From positions 4,586,971-4,650,970 of the forward strand of contig NC_081333.1 in the NCBI RefSeq assembly GCF_022539665.2: DNA of 64,000 nt. Direction: 5' to 3'. Positions 13,906 to 25,164 of this stretch are shown here, piece by piece. The notes beneath the pieces were generated by a model, which worked only from the letters and a program-made list of their open reading frames with translations, was not told where the DNA came from and ran no database searches. The translations under genes were made by a program, and so were the position numbers. This DNA comes from Daphnia carinata. Its lineage: Eukaryota; Arthropoda; Branchiopoda; Diplostraca; Daphniidae. Numbering within the stretch: the first letter of the stretch is position 1; each line of letters begins with the position of its first letter.

Positions 13906-14187
13906 CACTTCTAACAGTTTTTTTGGCCATGATTTTTTATTTGAAATAGATTTTATTTCTACGCAAATTTTGACCAAATCCACATCAAAACATGGTCGTT
14001 TTTTAATTAAAAAATTCAATCAAAATGTTTAAAATTTCCTAGATTTGATTTGGATTAGATTTGATCTGTCAAATCCAATATTTTGGTTCGACTTGGGGTG
14101 CTTTTCGCGCCGACCATGGCCTACTATAATAACGGATAGTCAACGCGCAATCCCTCCTGCGCCTAAAACTAAATTACAAGAGGATCG
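13906..14187. other. AT-rich intergenic sequence
   Basis: Repetitious AAATTTGATT-like sequence continuing from about 13690. It contains no coding signal and forms part of the divergent eEF1-gamma/GPS2 spacer. Confidence 0.4.
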
Positions 14188-14394
14188 TAATACCCCAAAC
14201 CGAATCCCACTTTCCACAGCCTCTTTTCACCCATTCCAATTTTCACGATATTGGCAATACCTGCCCTCTGGGGAAGAGGAACTACCGTTGTAGTAAATAT
14301 AGCAAAACTCCACTTTCCACTGCTTCTTTCCGCTCATTTCAATTCTGTATTAGTTACCAAACAAGGGAAAGTGGAATTTGGTTTGGGTATTAGC
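14188..14394. mobile_element. Short MITE with about 27 bp imperfect terminal inverted repeats
   Basis: The left end begins TAATACCCCAAACCGAATCC (14188 on). The reverse complement of the right end (about 14367-14393) begins TAATACCCAAACCAAATTCC, and both continue into CACTTTCC. The element is flanked by or ends in TA. Inside are two direct copies of a roughly 40 bp segment starting CCACTTTCCAC (near 14206 and 14311). There is no coding capacity. The superfamily is not determined; a TA target duplication would fit Tc1/mariner-like. Confidence 0.55.
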
Positions 14395-14905
14395 CTACGA
14401 CCCTAAATTTTTTCTTTGTTCAGTTACATACATTTCGATCGATATGCTTTAATTCAATTCGTTGAAACTAAATTATACTTTCCAGTCGTTTTCGTATCCA
14501 AATCGTAAAGCGCGTATTGTTTTCCAGCTAAACCGGTTTTAATCGATTACCGTATTAGTTCATTTCATGTGTTTATCGTACATAAAAAACGACTGACGCT
14601 TTCTTTCCTGTTCGAATGCCAATAAAAAATATTTAATTTGAATTACATTTGTTATTCATTGGATTTATTAAAATTGTTTGCATGCAGTTAACAGCAGTTA
14701 GGAAGCATTGAATCGAATTCACGATATGGTTTATTAACTAGTTAACCACAAGTTAACCGGTTAAGCGATTATGATGCACACCTTTAGAACACATTTTGGG
14801 ATCAAAAGAAGAATAAAACACAGACAAAGAAAGAGTGGAATTTTCTGTGAAAAAGTATTCTAGTTGTCCCAATAATCGTGACTAGCTTTCGCTAATAGAT
14901 CAGAA

Positions 14906-17900
14906 ATGCCGGCGATTGTTTTGGAAAAACCGAAACTGAGCAGACCCATGTGGAATTCCCTGAAATCCCACATAATTAGAGAAAGACAGAGAAAAAAGCA
15001 AGGTAATTATATTTTGGCTTGGAACCGACTTTCGGCTATAGAACAGTTATTGTATTTTGAAATGAGATTTGAAAGGAGTTGTTATTGTTTGTAACAGAAC
15101 AGGAAGCAGATGCTGAGGTAGAGCGTCAACGAAGAGAACGAGAAGACCAACAGAAAGAACAAGAAATGACTTTAGAAGAAACAAAGGAACAGGTTGCTCA
15201 ATCAGAATCCAAACTTTCACAGTTGAAAGAAGACAAACACCAATTATTTCTTCAGCTCAAAAAAGTCCTTAATGAAGATGATACCAGAAGAAAAATTAAG
15301 GAGTCCAGTTTTAAGTATGCATCTACACATCTTTTCCTTTGATATAAATTTAAACATTAGTCACAGAACTTTGTTGAACAGGTTTTTAATAGCAATGAAA
15401 GTGGTCTCTGTTTTAGTGTGGGGGGTGTGTATTTTCTTGTCTTGGTTGTTAATGATTATAGTATTTTCCATAACTTTTAAAACTATTGGTTTAAACTAAA
15501 AATGTTTTTGGTTCCTGGATAAAGTCTTAAATCTGTTTTTACCTCAGCAGTGATATGATGCTGTTTCATCCTTATCAAACTGGAACTTCTCTAGTACATC
15601 CGAGTACCCATGGTTCTTTGTACATGCACCCCAATCTTGGTACTCCTAGGCCAGTCTTCAATGGTGGGAAAGAAGAATCCCTTTTGAATCTGCACGGAGT
15701 ACCACCTTCGTCACTCTATGGACAGCCGGTGAATATGGTCCCTTCTCTAGGACATCAAATTCAAGCTAGTCAGAAGAGATCCCGGAGTCCGTCTCCGCCA
15801 CCTCAGCTGTATCATTCATACAAACCACCGTCACTTTCCCCATACAATCCAAGTAAAATGCTAGTCCTTCGCTTTTTTCATTTTCTTTCTTTCTTTTTTA
15901 TTAATTGAATTCCTGATTATTTGTATTGATTATATTATAGAAGGTACCGGTAGTCCGTATGGAGGGAGCCCTGCAGTCCCTGGTAGCATTTTCTATACAC
16001 ACTCCGTTTCAGTAAGTGCTGCACATAGCGCAGCAAGTGGCGGCTATCAACTGCCTCCAGGGTCGATGTACAGCTACCCCACTCACTCTTCTTCCTCACG
16101 CCCAACATATTCTGTTCAAACGCCGGTCTCATCCAAAGATGATGCTTCTTCTGCTTCTAAGCATCATTCAGCTGTATATGTCGGACAAGGAAATGTTCTA
16201 CCTCAGAATCCTCAAAGAAGTAAGCATTGATTACCTATAATATGAGATTCTAATTGGGAAATAAGATTGAGGTTAGAAGCAAAAAAAATTTAAATAAAAA
16301 TTACATCAGCAAACCTATTGTGGTTGTCAAACTAAAGAATGCAACTGAAAGCTTGGCAAGAGAAACTCAAAACGTACATTTATAATTTTTCAGATGTCCC
16401 ACCGAGAAATTCTGGGCCTTCGCTAAATCAAGGTTGGTACCGTATTGATTTCCGGTTTTTTTTTTGCTATGGAAATATGTTGTATACTGATTATATTATA
16501 TTTTATTTATTAAAAAATTTTTTTTAGGATACCACCACCAGCCTGTTGAACATATGCTTGGCAAAAATCCAAGTACTTATGGACCTACAGAACAAGAAAA
16601 ATACTTTATTTCACCTTCTCATGGTTCTGCCTCAAACGTGTCTTCAAACGCTAGTGGCGCCCAATCAGCTGGTGGGTTACGTCCTCATGCTGGTTTATTA
16701 GCGCCAATACCAGTTCCTGGTGCGTCGCACCCATCTGGAATTCCCATTCAGCAACAAAATCATACAAAAAGTGGTAGCATTATTACAGGAAACCCGTTAC
16801 GGCCTCCACCTTCAACCGGCTCCTACCACTCTGCTACTTCTGCACCAAACGTAAGTAAATTAAAAAAAAAAAACTCAATAGCATCCATGTGTTTAGGTCA
16901 AATTTGATCAAACTGAAGTTTTATTTAATATAGCAAAGCTTATAAAGTACCGAGTAAGAATAGGTTACGTTTAGTTTTGCAAATATGTCCGAAGACGTTT
17001 CGTATTTCGCCTGTTCCAACATGAGCAGTAGTTTAACTAGTAAAAATTGTATTCTTTTGTTTGCTTATAGCAAACCGTAATTTTCTACGTTTTTCTTTTG
17101 CTTTTTTTTTTTCCTATTTTCTGTTGTTTTTTGTTTTCCCGTTTTCTATTTTCCAGTTAAAATAAGGCATTTAAGAGAACAAATGAATTTTGTACAGATG
17201 GTGAACACAAATACTGTAGTGACTCGCAAAAATGAGTACTTGTGTTCTATAATGTTTTGCCGTCGAAATTTTTTTGCATAAATTTTTAGCTAGGTTAATT
17301 GCACACATGGTCCAATAAGATAGCAAAAGCAATAGCTTATTGCCTATCGCCGCTAGACATCCCTGCCATTAGGGCTCTTTGAAAACAAAATACTCCCTAA
17401 GAATCCTAAATATCTTAAAAATAGGATCTGGTGAATCAAGGATCTGAAGATTTGAAACCTTGTCCTACAAAATTTTGGTTTGCCTTATGCAATCTTTTAA
17501 CATTCGAAAGATAAATAGGTCATTGCTCACTGGTGATGGATTTTCCTTCTTATTTTACGTAGCACCAGTCAAATAGTTCAGTTCTTCATTGGTTTTCTGT
17601 CTTTATTCCACTTAAACATATTTGCTGTTAACACGAACAACAAAACTCTAGTCCTTGAGCAAATTCTAGTTTCGGTTTGTATGGCGAAGTGTGTAATCTG
17701 GAGAAAATTACTTTTACTTATTTGGCGGCTGTTCTAGAAAAAGACGTTGTCGTCTTACTGCACCTAGAAGCAAACAAGAACTTCTAAATACTATTCTAGG
17801 TCAATCAGAATTTACCCATTTGATTCGTATGCCAAAGGCATTTACCAATGCAAGTTCCTCGATGATTCGGTTAACTGTTTTAATAGAATTCTTAGTTCGT

Positions 17901-18213
17901 AATTATTTTTTACTGTGATTTTTAAAAATTTATCGGGTTAATGATAATGCTTTGGTAACCTTCCTATGAAATAGTGGCTTGGTTCATTCCGAATGTTATA
18001 CTTTCTCTAGTTCCTTCTTAACGAGAGCAATATTGTATTACGATTTATTTTGTGTGATTCCATTGACTTATAATTGCTATATTAGCTGTGGCTTAAATCG
18101 TATCTAAAATAATTATGCTTTTGACTTTTCAGGCGCAAAACAACCGCCAAGCAAATACTCAGAGTGGTGGACAATCTTGCCACCCTACTCGCTATTATGG
18201 AAATCCGAGCTAG
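14906..18213 (+). CDS. GPS2: G protein pathway suppressor 2 (NCoR/SMRT-HDAC3 corepressor subunit)
   Basis: Seven coding exons (14906-15002, 15098-15314, 15548-15852, 15941-16219, 16394-16432, 16528-16850, 18133-18213) join in frame to 446 aa with GT-AG borders. The start MPAIVLEKPKLSRPMW closely resembles the human MPALLERPKLS start. Exon 2 encodes the Glu/Arg-rich coiled coil with LEETKEQ and EDKHQLFLQLKKVLNED (roughly residues 33-105), the family hallmark that contacts NCoR/SMRT and TBL1. The rest is low-complexity Ser/Pro/Gly/His sequence, ending TRYYGNPS where vertebrates end in PRFYHK. Known roles are as a nuclear corepressor subunit and an inhibitor of JNK and Ubc13 signalling. The family is usually shorter (human 327 aa); the extra length lies in the disordered middle. 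Intron 6 is 1.28 kb, the others 80-235 bp. Exon 3 has a tandem NAGNAG acceptor. Confidence 0.93.
15545..15550 (+). promoter_or_regulatory. NAGNAG tandem splice acceptor in GPS2
   Basis: The acceptor before exon 3 reads CAGCAG. Using the first AG (exon from 15548) gives codons N-S-D-M-M; using the second (exon from 15551) gives N-D-M-M. Both keep the frame, so two isoforms differing by one serine are expected. Confidence 0.6.
16851..18132 (+). other. Intron 6 of GPS2
   Basis: A 1282 bp intron with GTAAGT donor and TTTTCAG acceptor, about five times longer than any other in the gene. I see no coding sequence or recognisable repeat in it. Confidence 0.7.
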
Positions 18214-18352
18214 GAGAACATTTTGTATTTACATGCGTCACACGATCTTAGGTTGTTGCTCAGCTTATTTCAATTCTTTGTGTCTGTTGTTACATTCCTT
18301 CTGAAGTGGGTATCTTGGATTTTATTATTAATCGCATCATATTCCTGGAATG

Positions 18353-18358
18353 AATAAA
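18353..18358 (+). terminator. Polyadenylation signal of GPS2
   Basis: AATAAA 140 bases after the GPS2 stop codon, inside TGAATAAATAATTC. Confidence 0.6.
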
Positions 18359-19828
18359 TAATTCTAAGTGTTATCCTCTAATTCGCTGCTTTTGGAATTA
18401 CAAGTGTTAACCCTAAAATATTCCGAGTTCAAAATGGGAAACAAATGCAATCTACCACGCCAAATCACATTTATTAGAATTTCCTAAAGTGCACCCGTAG
18501 GGCAAGGAAAAGGCGCCCATCGTTAGGGTTACAATTGAACTTTAGTTACGTATACAATTAGTGAGATACAATTATTATACCAATTGTTCTACAGAGAATT
18601 CTATCGGTATACTGTATGTGTCCGAGTTTTAAACTATTCTTTGCACATTTCAATCTCAGCTGCTCAGTCCGAAGTTTACTCTGCTATGAAATTTTAAATA
18701 CAGCCAAAAATGCCCAAAAAATGAGAACCTTCAGTTAGCATTAGTGTAACAATACGTCGACAGTTTATCGTGTATGAACGCGCCGAACATTTATATATAT
18801 TTATACATTTTAAAATATATCGGCATTTTTTTCTGTTTTGCTGCTATCGCCATCTATCGGTCAAATTTCTAGTTAATTCTCTACATACGGCCTCACCGAA
18901 TATTCCTGCTGGATCAGCCCTAGCGCTGTAGCGTACTGGCGCGCTAGCATTACGACAAACATTCGGTGTATTTCAAAAACGATTAACTGAATGAAAAAAT
19001 AGCAATTTTCCCGGAATCACCATTCAATTTTGAGTATATCCTGTGACATTCAACCCATTACCAATATAGGAAAAGTCGGGCTTATTTATAGTCGGGCTTA
19101 AAGTTTTTTTCTGCAAAAACTGACTCTCTTCGGAATTGGTTGAATATCACAGGATATACTAAAAATTGAAGGCTTATTATTTCATTCATATTTAGCGTTC
19201 CAAAATGACCAAATGGATGTGGAAATATTCACAATAGAGACAGTGCTCAGTTGAAGAAAGATTCATATATGGGAATGGAGAGAGCTGTACGAGATAGATA
19301 TTGGGAGACTGATTATGGAAATGATGGAAGCGAAGGTGAAAATCGGAATGGTTGAAAATGAAATCCATACTATGAGCAGCAAGATACGTCAAAATGTGAT
19401 GCTCTAGGAAGTAAGGAAACTACACCGCCATCTAGTGTTCCATCTCGCCATGAACTATAAAACAATTTGAACACGCCGGATGCGCTGGAACAATATTTAG
19501 CTCGCACTCCTCAACGGTCTGCAAAAGCAAAAACATCTCCTCTTGAAATATAAAAATAACCCTGTTAAGATTTGAGTTGCATTATAAGTCTGGTTACAAG
19601 AACGTAAGATGACAAATTTAGTATTATTCTTAAGTTTAATGTTAACAATTTTTTCCCTTCTAGAGATCCAGTCTTACACGTAGAGGCCCTTTGAATATAT
19701 GAAAATTCTTCTGAAGCAGTTAATTATGGCAATTTGTTTTACCCAAACAAAAAAAATCGCACTTTTTTTCTTTCCCCTTACATCTACCGTCGTCTTTGTA
19801 AATACATAAATTCGTTACTATAGCAGCT
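18359..19828. other. Intergenic between GPS2 and the DIRS element
   Basis: Apart from the 148 bp inverted repeat at 19023-19170, nothing is recognisable. A tail of T-rich sequence leads into the DIRS left end. Confidence 0.5.
19023..19170. mobile_element. 148 bp foldback MITE
   Basis: The arms 19023-19056 and 19138-19170 are inverted copies of one another with about four mismatches; both contain AGTATATCCTGTGA (reverse-complemented on the right). The 80 bp centre holds a direct repeat of TCGGGCTTA. The same TCGGGCTTAT doublet recurs at about 36239-36262, suggesting a second diverged relative. Confidence 0.5.
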
Positions 19829-19863
19829 AATTGTAGTCGAATGTTCGTTCGACCTGAACTGTG
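19829..19863 (+). repeat. DIRS left inverted repeat
   Basis: A 35 of 35 match to the reverse complement of 24012-24046. It contains the 12-mer GACCTGAACTGT at 19851-19862. Confidence 0.85.
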
Positions 19864-19975
19864 TCGACCTTGTATTCTACAGCTCTTTTACAGCAGACAA
19901 AAAAAAGGTAGTTTAGGAGGGAGGGTTGGCAACCCTTTGGCCTCAGACCTTTTCTAGCTCTGTTACAGCATAGTC

Positions 19976-22900
19976 ATGTCTGATCCTAGCTCTAGTTCCA
20001 GCTCAGAAAGTTCAAGTGATAGTGATGTGTCGTCTCGTGGCTCATCTAGGAGATTGAGAATCAGCACGGCTAGAGTTAGAGTAAGCCCCCACGGTTTAGT
20101 TCATAGGGACGTTACTCCAGACATTCAAAGAGAAGAAGAGGCCGACGCCCTGGGGTTAGCCGATCCAGATCGGGACCTTTCGCCGGCTCCTGAGATTCCC
20201 CAGGACCCAAAAGTTCCATTGGAAGGAGAGAGGAAAAGGCGTCCAAGGGATGAAGAGAAAGATCAAAACCCGAGGGCAGGGAAACGACATAAAAACGAGG
20301 ATGCGGTTGTAAAATTCAAATTGTCAAAGAGTAGAGGAAAGAGACTGCTACGCCCCTTTTTTAGGGGAGTAGGCGCATCAAATTCCAAGGTAACTAAGGG
20401 GCGTTACCTGGCTTCCTTTAAAAAGCGCTCAACCGCGTTTAAATGCCCTTCCTTGGACGACGCTCTCTACCAACGCCTCAAGCAAGTTAAAGGATCGTCG
20501 GCTTCAAAGAACACGATCGATCACAACGAGAGGGCCTTGTACTGCGTACAGCAAAAGATCTTAGAGGCAGCACAACCACTTCTTTTTTTGTCTAATGAGA
20601 AACTTGATGACGACTCTCACCGCGAAGCGATTAGTGTAGCTATTCAATTGCTGGGGGATTCCTTTCACGAGGTTACTCAACAGCGAAGAAAGAATGTACT
20701 CAGGCAGACTAGCCCTTCATACCTCTACCTCCTCGACGATCAGGACAACTTTAACACCAAGGAGGCTAGTTCTCTTTTCGGAAAATCTTTCGTAAAATCT
20801 ATGGTGAGGTCTTCACAACAACTTACCATGCTAAGCAATCTTCAACCGGTTCAACGCCTGTCAGGGCAACCTTACCGCAATGGCGGACATCAATTTCGCC
20901 ATCCTGATGGGCACAACAATAGGCCGTCGGGTCAATCCACCAGCCATCGCTTTGAATCCACCGACGCCCAGCAGGGTTCGTCGTTCAACAACACACAAGT
21001 GGGAGAGGCCAACACCCCCTCGGCTAGACTCGGCGGAGAACGCAGCGCAGTCGAGTACAACACGACCCAGCAGAGTGCCGGGACACCAAGACACTTCAAC
21101 AACAGGGGAAGGTACGTGTCTATCGTTAAATCAAACATCGGCAGACCGCTCTCCCCATCTGGTTCGGAAGTTGCGATAGGGGGTAGGATATCAGCCTTCA
21201 AAATGAATTGGTTCAAAATATCAGCTGATCCTTGGATCCTTGAGTTAGTTTCTAATGGGCTGAGACTGGAATTTTACTCGACGCCTACGCAAGAGAACGT
21301 ACCGAATAACGCAGCGTTGGGACCGAGTCATTGGGCAATCTGTAATGAGGAAGTAGAAGACATGATTAAGAAAAGGGCGGTGGTGCGCGCCGAAACGAGG
21401 GGTTTCGTTAGCAGCATATTCATCATTCCCAAGAAATCAGGGGGCTTTAGACCCGTCATTAACTTAAAAAGGCTCAACACGTATGTTGTGTATAGGCACT
21501 TCAAAATGGAAGGGGTCAGCTCAATCAAACACGTAGTCCGCCATAACGACTGGATGGCAAAATTGGACCTTAAAGATGCGTACCTCGCAATACCCATCCA
21601 CAGTGAGGACCAAAGTTTTTTACAGTTTAAATGGAAAAACACTCTCTTTCAATTCATCTGTCTCCCTTTCGGCCTCTCCTCAGCCCCTTGGGCTTTTACT
21701 AAACTATTGAAGCCAGTCGTCGCGTATTTAAGACAGCGAGGAATTAGATTAATAATTTATTTGGATGATATATTAATTCTAAACCAATCTAAGGAGTCGT
21801 TAAAAGGGCAGTTAGTGGTAGTCGCCAATCTGCTGGATTCGCTTGGCTTCATTATCAATAAAGACAAATCGCATACAACCCCCACACAGGAAATAGAGTT
21901 CTTAGGCCTTTTGATTGATTCCACTACTGCTTCCCTTAAACTGCCTGACGCGAAGCAGGACGTCATCATTAAATTGTGCAAGAATGCCTTAAAAAAAGAC
22001 TCTTTAACGTTAAGAGAAATCGCCAGCGTTCTAGGAAGGTTTACCTGGGCTGTTTGGGCTATCCCGTTTTCCCAAGCCCACTACCGTAATATCCAGAATA
22101 CCTACATTAACGGACTCAAGCTAGACAATGGGGAACTAAAATCCAAAATCTCACTGAACCGGGAAGCTAGAGAAGACTTGTCATGGTGGACTTCATCGCA
22201 TAATTTAAAGAAAAAGAAAGCACTGATAGACCCAAGCCCTTCCATAACCATCTACGCCGATGCGTCTCTCTCAGGGTGGGGTGCAGTAAGTAACAATGTA
22301 AAAACGGGAGGTCCGTGGACATCAACCGACACCGCCAGGCATATAAACGAACTGGAACTTTTAGCAGGCTTCTACGCACTAAGATGTTTCGCAGAAGAAA
22401 GTCGTTCCAGTACCGTATTGCTTATACTAGACAACTCAACGGCAGTGGCCTATATAAATAAAATTGGGGGTTCCAGATCGGCTAGCCTTAACAAAATAGC
22501 GCTAGATATAGCTGGATGGTGTGAGGAACGAGACATCACACTGCAGGCCACCCACTTACCAGGGTTTTTTAATGGCGTCGCAGATCTGGAATCGAGAGTG
22601 AGAAAATACTGGAGCGATTGGATGCTGAAGAAGGAGGTGTTTCAACTGATCCGGAGGAGATGGGAAGTGGCAATCGATCTATTCGCATCCCATTGGAATG
22701 CCCAACTGGAAACGTTCTCGAGCTGGAAACCCCAACCGGGAGCGGCGGCGACGGACGCTCTCTCATTCAGCTGGCTAGGCCGCAACGGCTATGCCTTTCC
22801 CCCATTCTCTCTCATAGAAGACTGCCTGACAAAGATAAGACAAGAGAGAGCGACACTGATCTTAGTATGTCCGTATTGGCCGAGCCAATCATGGTTTCCA

Positions 22901-23188
22901 ACAGCCCTAGAGCTAGCTTCCGACATTCCAATAGTTCTCCGCGTCTGCCCGGATCTACTTACGTCCAGTCGGGTGGAACCACACCCCCTGTGCGAATGCA
23001 AGAATTTCCAGTTAATCGCTTGGAAATTATCCGGAAACGATATGCAGACCAGGGCTTTCCAGAACAAGTGGGCCAATTATTGCTGGCTGGCTCACGAGAG
23101 TCCACGAGAGATGCGTACCAGTCCGCCTGGCTCGCTTGGTACAATTGGTGCGGTAAACAAGACCAAAATCCCCTTCGAAATGACCTAA
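19976..23188 (+). CDS. DIRS gag-like/reverse transcriptase/RNase H polyprotein
   Basis: A single frame of 1070 aa. Residues 1 to about 410 are a basic, Ser-rich gag-like region (Ser/Asp start, then KRRPRDEEKD and a helical segment). RT follows, with FIIPKKSGGFRPVINLKRLN, then LDLKDAYLAIPI (about 531) carrying the first catalytic Asp, FICLPFGLSSAPWAFTK, and the YLDD active site in LIIYLDDILIL (about 594). RNase H shows its acidic residues in YADASLSGWG (about 758), NELELLAGF, LILDNSTAVAYI and GVADLESR (about 871). The C-terminal portion (IDLFASHWNAQLETFSSWKP, then FPPFSLI) is the conserved post-RNase H region seen in DIRS elements. In most DIRS elements gag is a separate frame; here it is fused to pol. 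The frame overlaps the recombinase frame by 571 bases in another phase. Start chosen: first ATG after the leader. Confidence 0.9.
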   Translation: MSDPSSSSSSESSSDSDVSSRGSSRRLRISTARVRVSPHGLVHRDVTPDIQREEEADALGLADPDRDLSPAPEIPQDPKVPLEGERKRRPRDEEKDQNPRAGKRHKNEDAVVKFKLSKSRGKRLLRPFFRGVGASNSKVTKGRYLASFKKRSTAFKCPSLDDALYQRLKQVKGSSASKNTIDHNERALYCVQQKILEAAQPLLFLSNEKLDDDSHREAISVAIQLLGDSFHEVTQQRRKNVLRQTSPSYLYLLDDQDNFNTKEASSLFGKSFVKSMVRSSQQLTMLSNLQPVQRLSGQPYRNGGHQFRHPDGHNNRPSGQSTSHRFESTDAQQGSSFNNTQVGEANTPSARLGGERSAVEYNTTQQSAGTPRHFNNRGRYVSIVKSNIGRPLSPSGSEVAIGGRISAFKMNWFKISADPWILELVSNGLRLEFYSTPTQENVPNNAALGPSHWAICNEEVEDMIKKRAVVRAETRGFVSSIFIIPKKSGGFRPVINLKRLNTYVVYRHFKMEGVSSIKHVVRHNDWMAKLDLKDAYLAIPIHSEDQSFLQFKWKNTLFQFICLPFGLSSAPWAFTKLLKPVVAYLRQRGIRLIIYLDDILILNQSKESLKGQLVVVANLLDSLGFIINKDKSHTTPTQEIEFLGLLIDSTTASLKLPDAKQDVIIKLCKNALKKDSLTLREIASVLGRFTWAVWAIPFSQAHYRNIQNTYINGLKLDNGELKSKISLNREAREDLSWWTSSHNLKKKKALIDPSPSITIYADASLSGWGAVSNNVKTGGPWTSTDTARHINELELLAGFYALRCFAEESRSSTVLLILDNSTAVAYINKIGGSRSASLNKIALDIAGWCEERDITLQATHLPGFFNGVADLESRVRKYWSDWMLKKEVFQLIRRRWEVAIDLFASHWNAQLETFSSWKPQPGAAATDALSFSWLGRNGYAFPPFSLIEDCLTKIRQERATLILVCPYWPSQSWFPTALELASDIPIVLRVCPDLLTSSRVEPHPLCECKNFQLIAWKLSGNDMQTRAFQNKWANYCWLAHESPREMRTSPPGSLGTIGAVNKTKIPFEMT

Positions 23189-23991
23189 AACATATTCTAT
23201 CATTCCTGTCAGAAGCCCATTTCGAAGGAAAAGCGTATGGCACAATAAATATTTATAGGTCGATGCTTTCCTCTACCTTACAACCAATTGATGGTCTACA
23301 GATCGGGAAACACCCGCTCATTGTAAAATTGATGAAAGGTATATACAATTCAAACCCTCCGAAACCTAGGTACGAGTTCACCTGGGACGTCAGTATAGTG
23401 ACCAACCATTTAAGCCAACTTAAAAACGAGGATTTAGCTATCGGCCCCCTCGCTCGGAAACTGGCTACGCTTCTGGCGTTAGCATCCTTCCTTCGAGCTT
23501 CGGAAGTGGCTTCTATCGGGAAAGAGGATCTAAGAATAAGTGAATCCGGTATGAATTTCTCCCTCCTAAAACCGAGAAAGGCTCAGAAGGAAGGAGCGCT
23601 AAAAACGTTCTTTATCAAAAGAATTCCGGACCCCCGAATTGACCCGGTATCTTGCACGGAACACTACATATCTATAACGGAGAAGTATCGCGTGCAATCG
23701 AATGGTAGGCATCTCTTTATGGGATCAGTGAAGCCGTACAACCCAGTAGTCGGATCGACCGTAGCGGGTTGGTTAAAGAGACAGCTGCAGGAAAGTGGCG
23801 TAGACACAGGCAGATTCTCGGCTCACTCAACAAGAGGAGCGGCTTTTTCGAAAGCAGCAGCAGCAGGCATCTCTGTCCAAACAATTCTAAACACAGCCCA
23901 CTGGTCCTCGGAATCAACCTTTACGAGATTTTACAGAAGGGATCTGCCCAAAGAACCTTCCGTAGCAGAAGTCGTTCTGAGCATAGACTAA
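22618..23991 (+). CDS. DIRS tyrosine recombinase
   Basis: A frame of 457 codons, minus one relative to the RT frame it overlaps. The first 120 or so codons lie within the overlap and are probably partly non-functional sequence; recombinase homology begins around SRESTRDAYQSAWLAWYNWC. A core-binding helical region is followed by the catalytic domain: Arg in SFLRASEVASI (about 293), HSTRGAAF with the His-x-x-Arg pair (about 403-406), HW in NTAHWSS (about 429) and the nucleophile Tyr in FTRFYRRDL (about 439). All five signature residues are present, so the enzyme looks competent. It integrates the circular DNA copy of the element. How it is translated (internal start or frameshift) cannot be told from sequence. 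Confidence 0.88.
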   Translation: MDAEEGGVSTDPEEMGSGNRSIRIPLECPTGNVLELETPTGSGGDGRSLIQLARPQRLCLSPILSHRRLPDKDKTRESDTDLSMSVLAEPIMVSNSPRASFRHSNSSPRLPGSTYVQSGGTTPPVRMQEFPVNRLEIIRKRYADQGFPEQVGQLLLAGSRESTRDAYQSAWLAWYNWCGKQDQNPLRNDLKHILSFLSEAHFEGKAYGTINIYRSMLSSTLQPIDGLQIGKHPLIVKLMKGIYNSNPPKPRYEFTWDVSIVTNHLSQLKNEDLAIGPLARKLATLLALASFLRASEVASIGKEDLRISESGMNFSLLKPRKAQKEGALKTFFIKRIPDPRIDPVSCTEHYISITEKYRVQSNGRHLFMGSVKPYNPVVGSTVAGWLKRQLQESGVDTGRFSAHSTRGAAFSKAAAAGISVQTILNTAHWSSESTFTRFYRRDLPKEPSVAEVVLSID

Positions 23992-24011
23992 ACAAATGTT
24001 GGCTTTAAAGT

Positions 24012-24125
24012 CACAGTTCAGGTCGAACGAACATTCGACTACAATTGTAAATTGATCGAGAGCGCGAAGCGCTATCGACGATCAATTTTGATTGTATAAG
24101 AATAAGAGAGAGAGACCTGAACTGT
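24012..24125 (+). repeat. DIRS internal complementary region and right terminus
   Basis: 24012-24046 is the perfect inverted copy of the left end. 24048-24087 folds imperfectly (TTGATCGAGAGCGC against GCGCTATCGACGATCAA). It is followed by an AG-rich stretch and the terminal GACCTGAACTGT. Confidence 0.8.
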
Positions 24126-24736
24126 AACATCCACCCACCCACCCAGCTTTCCTATTTAATGAGTTTATAAGCTAATCATTCCCACATAGCACAAGTCTGG
24201 CCGTGGGATGTCCGCTAGATGTCGAGGTCGGATATAAGGTACATCCTGTTGACATCCGTCGGACAGCCCGAAATCCGATTTGGATGTCCGACGGATGTTT
24301 TTTTTGTTGGTTTTGACCGCCCTAAACAGCGCCGTCAGACATCCGAAGGATATCTGACCGGACTTCTTACGGCTATAATTTGGACATGTAAGGGATATCT
24401 GCATATTCATTCGTTTTATTGATTAATAAAATAAAATCGTGAAATAGAAAAGACTGTTGTTATTTTTTGATCTTTGTATTGAAACATGACCAGATTAATG
24501 AACATGAGAAACCTTGTGTTGCACAACCATATGCAGATCAAAAACAAAAAAAGGAAAACAGATTCATAAAGAAATCATTTGTCTGACTACAAAAACAAAA
24601 ACAAAACATTGCTTCAACATTATTCGGGCTGACTGTATCTGTGTGACTGTGACTGACTGTGAATATAGACGAGAAACATAAAAAAAATACAATTTTTTTC
24701 TTTGTGAATGGATGATGAATGGAATGATGATGGGAC

Positions 24737-25069
24737 TCATAGGACAGGTACCGTGCGAGGTTTGTCTTTACAGTGTCGCAGCATGTCAATCATGGCTGAT
24801 TTAACATCTGCCTCTGTAATCAATGGCGTGTTACGTACCGATGCAGCTGAAAGATCAATACGTATTATAAACGAATGAAACGGATAACATGAATATTTAA
24901 AATAAATACCAATTATCACTTTTCCGATGTTGGTATCGGCTAGCTTTTTGTTATTACGATGTCCAAACCAGCTGAAAGATTTGCCTAGTTCGTTGGTCAT
25001 AAGCCGCCGGGCGATCGATCTAACAATTGTTCTTGGGGTGTTTCCCCCTATTGCGATCAGGTGGGTTTT
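24737..25069 (-). pseudogene. 3' end of a DUF4806-domain gene (two exons)
   Basis: Exons complement(24910..25069) and complement(24737..24846) join in phase 1 with GT-AG borders and end at a TGA. The encoded segment runs KTHLIAIGGNTPRT, then RSIARRLMTNELGKSFSWFGH, then AASVRNTPLITEADVKSAM. This matches the C-terminal half of DUF4806: LVxxLxxIGG, a basic helix ending in xLMTNEL, SWxGxxxxKKL, and the helical tail before the stop. No stop codons interrupt it. The 5' exons are absent between here and the element's right end, so it is a truncated gene copy. The function of DUF4806 proteins is unknown to me. The family is common in arthropods and often multicopy. Confidence 0.6.
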
Positions 25070-25164
25070 CTAGAAAACATTTAAAAAACAAACAAACAGA
25101 CAACACCTGAAGTTTAATTTAATTCAAATTTTAATAATTAAAAAAAAATTACCAAACGTTGTGA

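Larger units (their letters stand above)
19829..24125 (+). mobile_element. DIRS-type tyrosine-recombinase retrotransposon, apparently intact
   Basis: This 4.3 kb element carries one long gag-like/RT/RNase H frame and an overlapping tyrosine recombinase frame, both without stops. A 35 bp sequence at the left (19829-19863, starting AATTGTAGTCGAATG) is repeated perfectly in inverted orientation at 24012-24046. The 12-mer GACCTGAACTGT sits at 19851-19862 and again directly at the right end (24114-24125), and is present inverted inside the internal copy (24013-24024). An imperfect hairpin (about 24050-24087) lies between. This arrangement of termini plus an internal region complementary to both ends is what the DIRS replication model uses to close a circular intermediate, which the recombinase then integrates without target duplication. 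Intact frames suggest recent arrival. The outer boundaries are inferred from the repeats, not from an empty site. Confidence 0.9.
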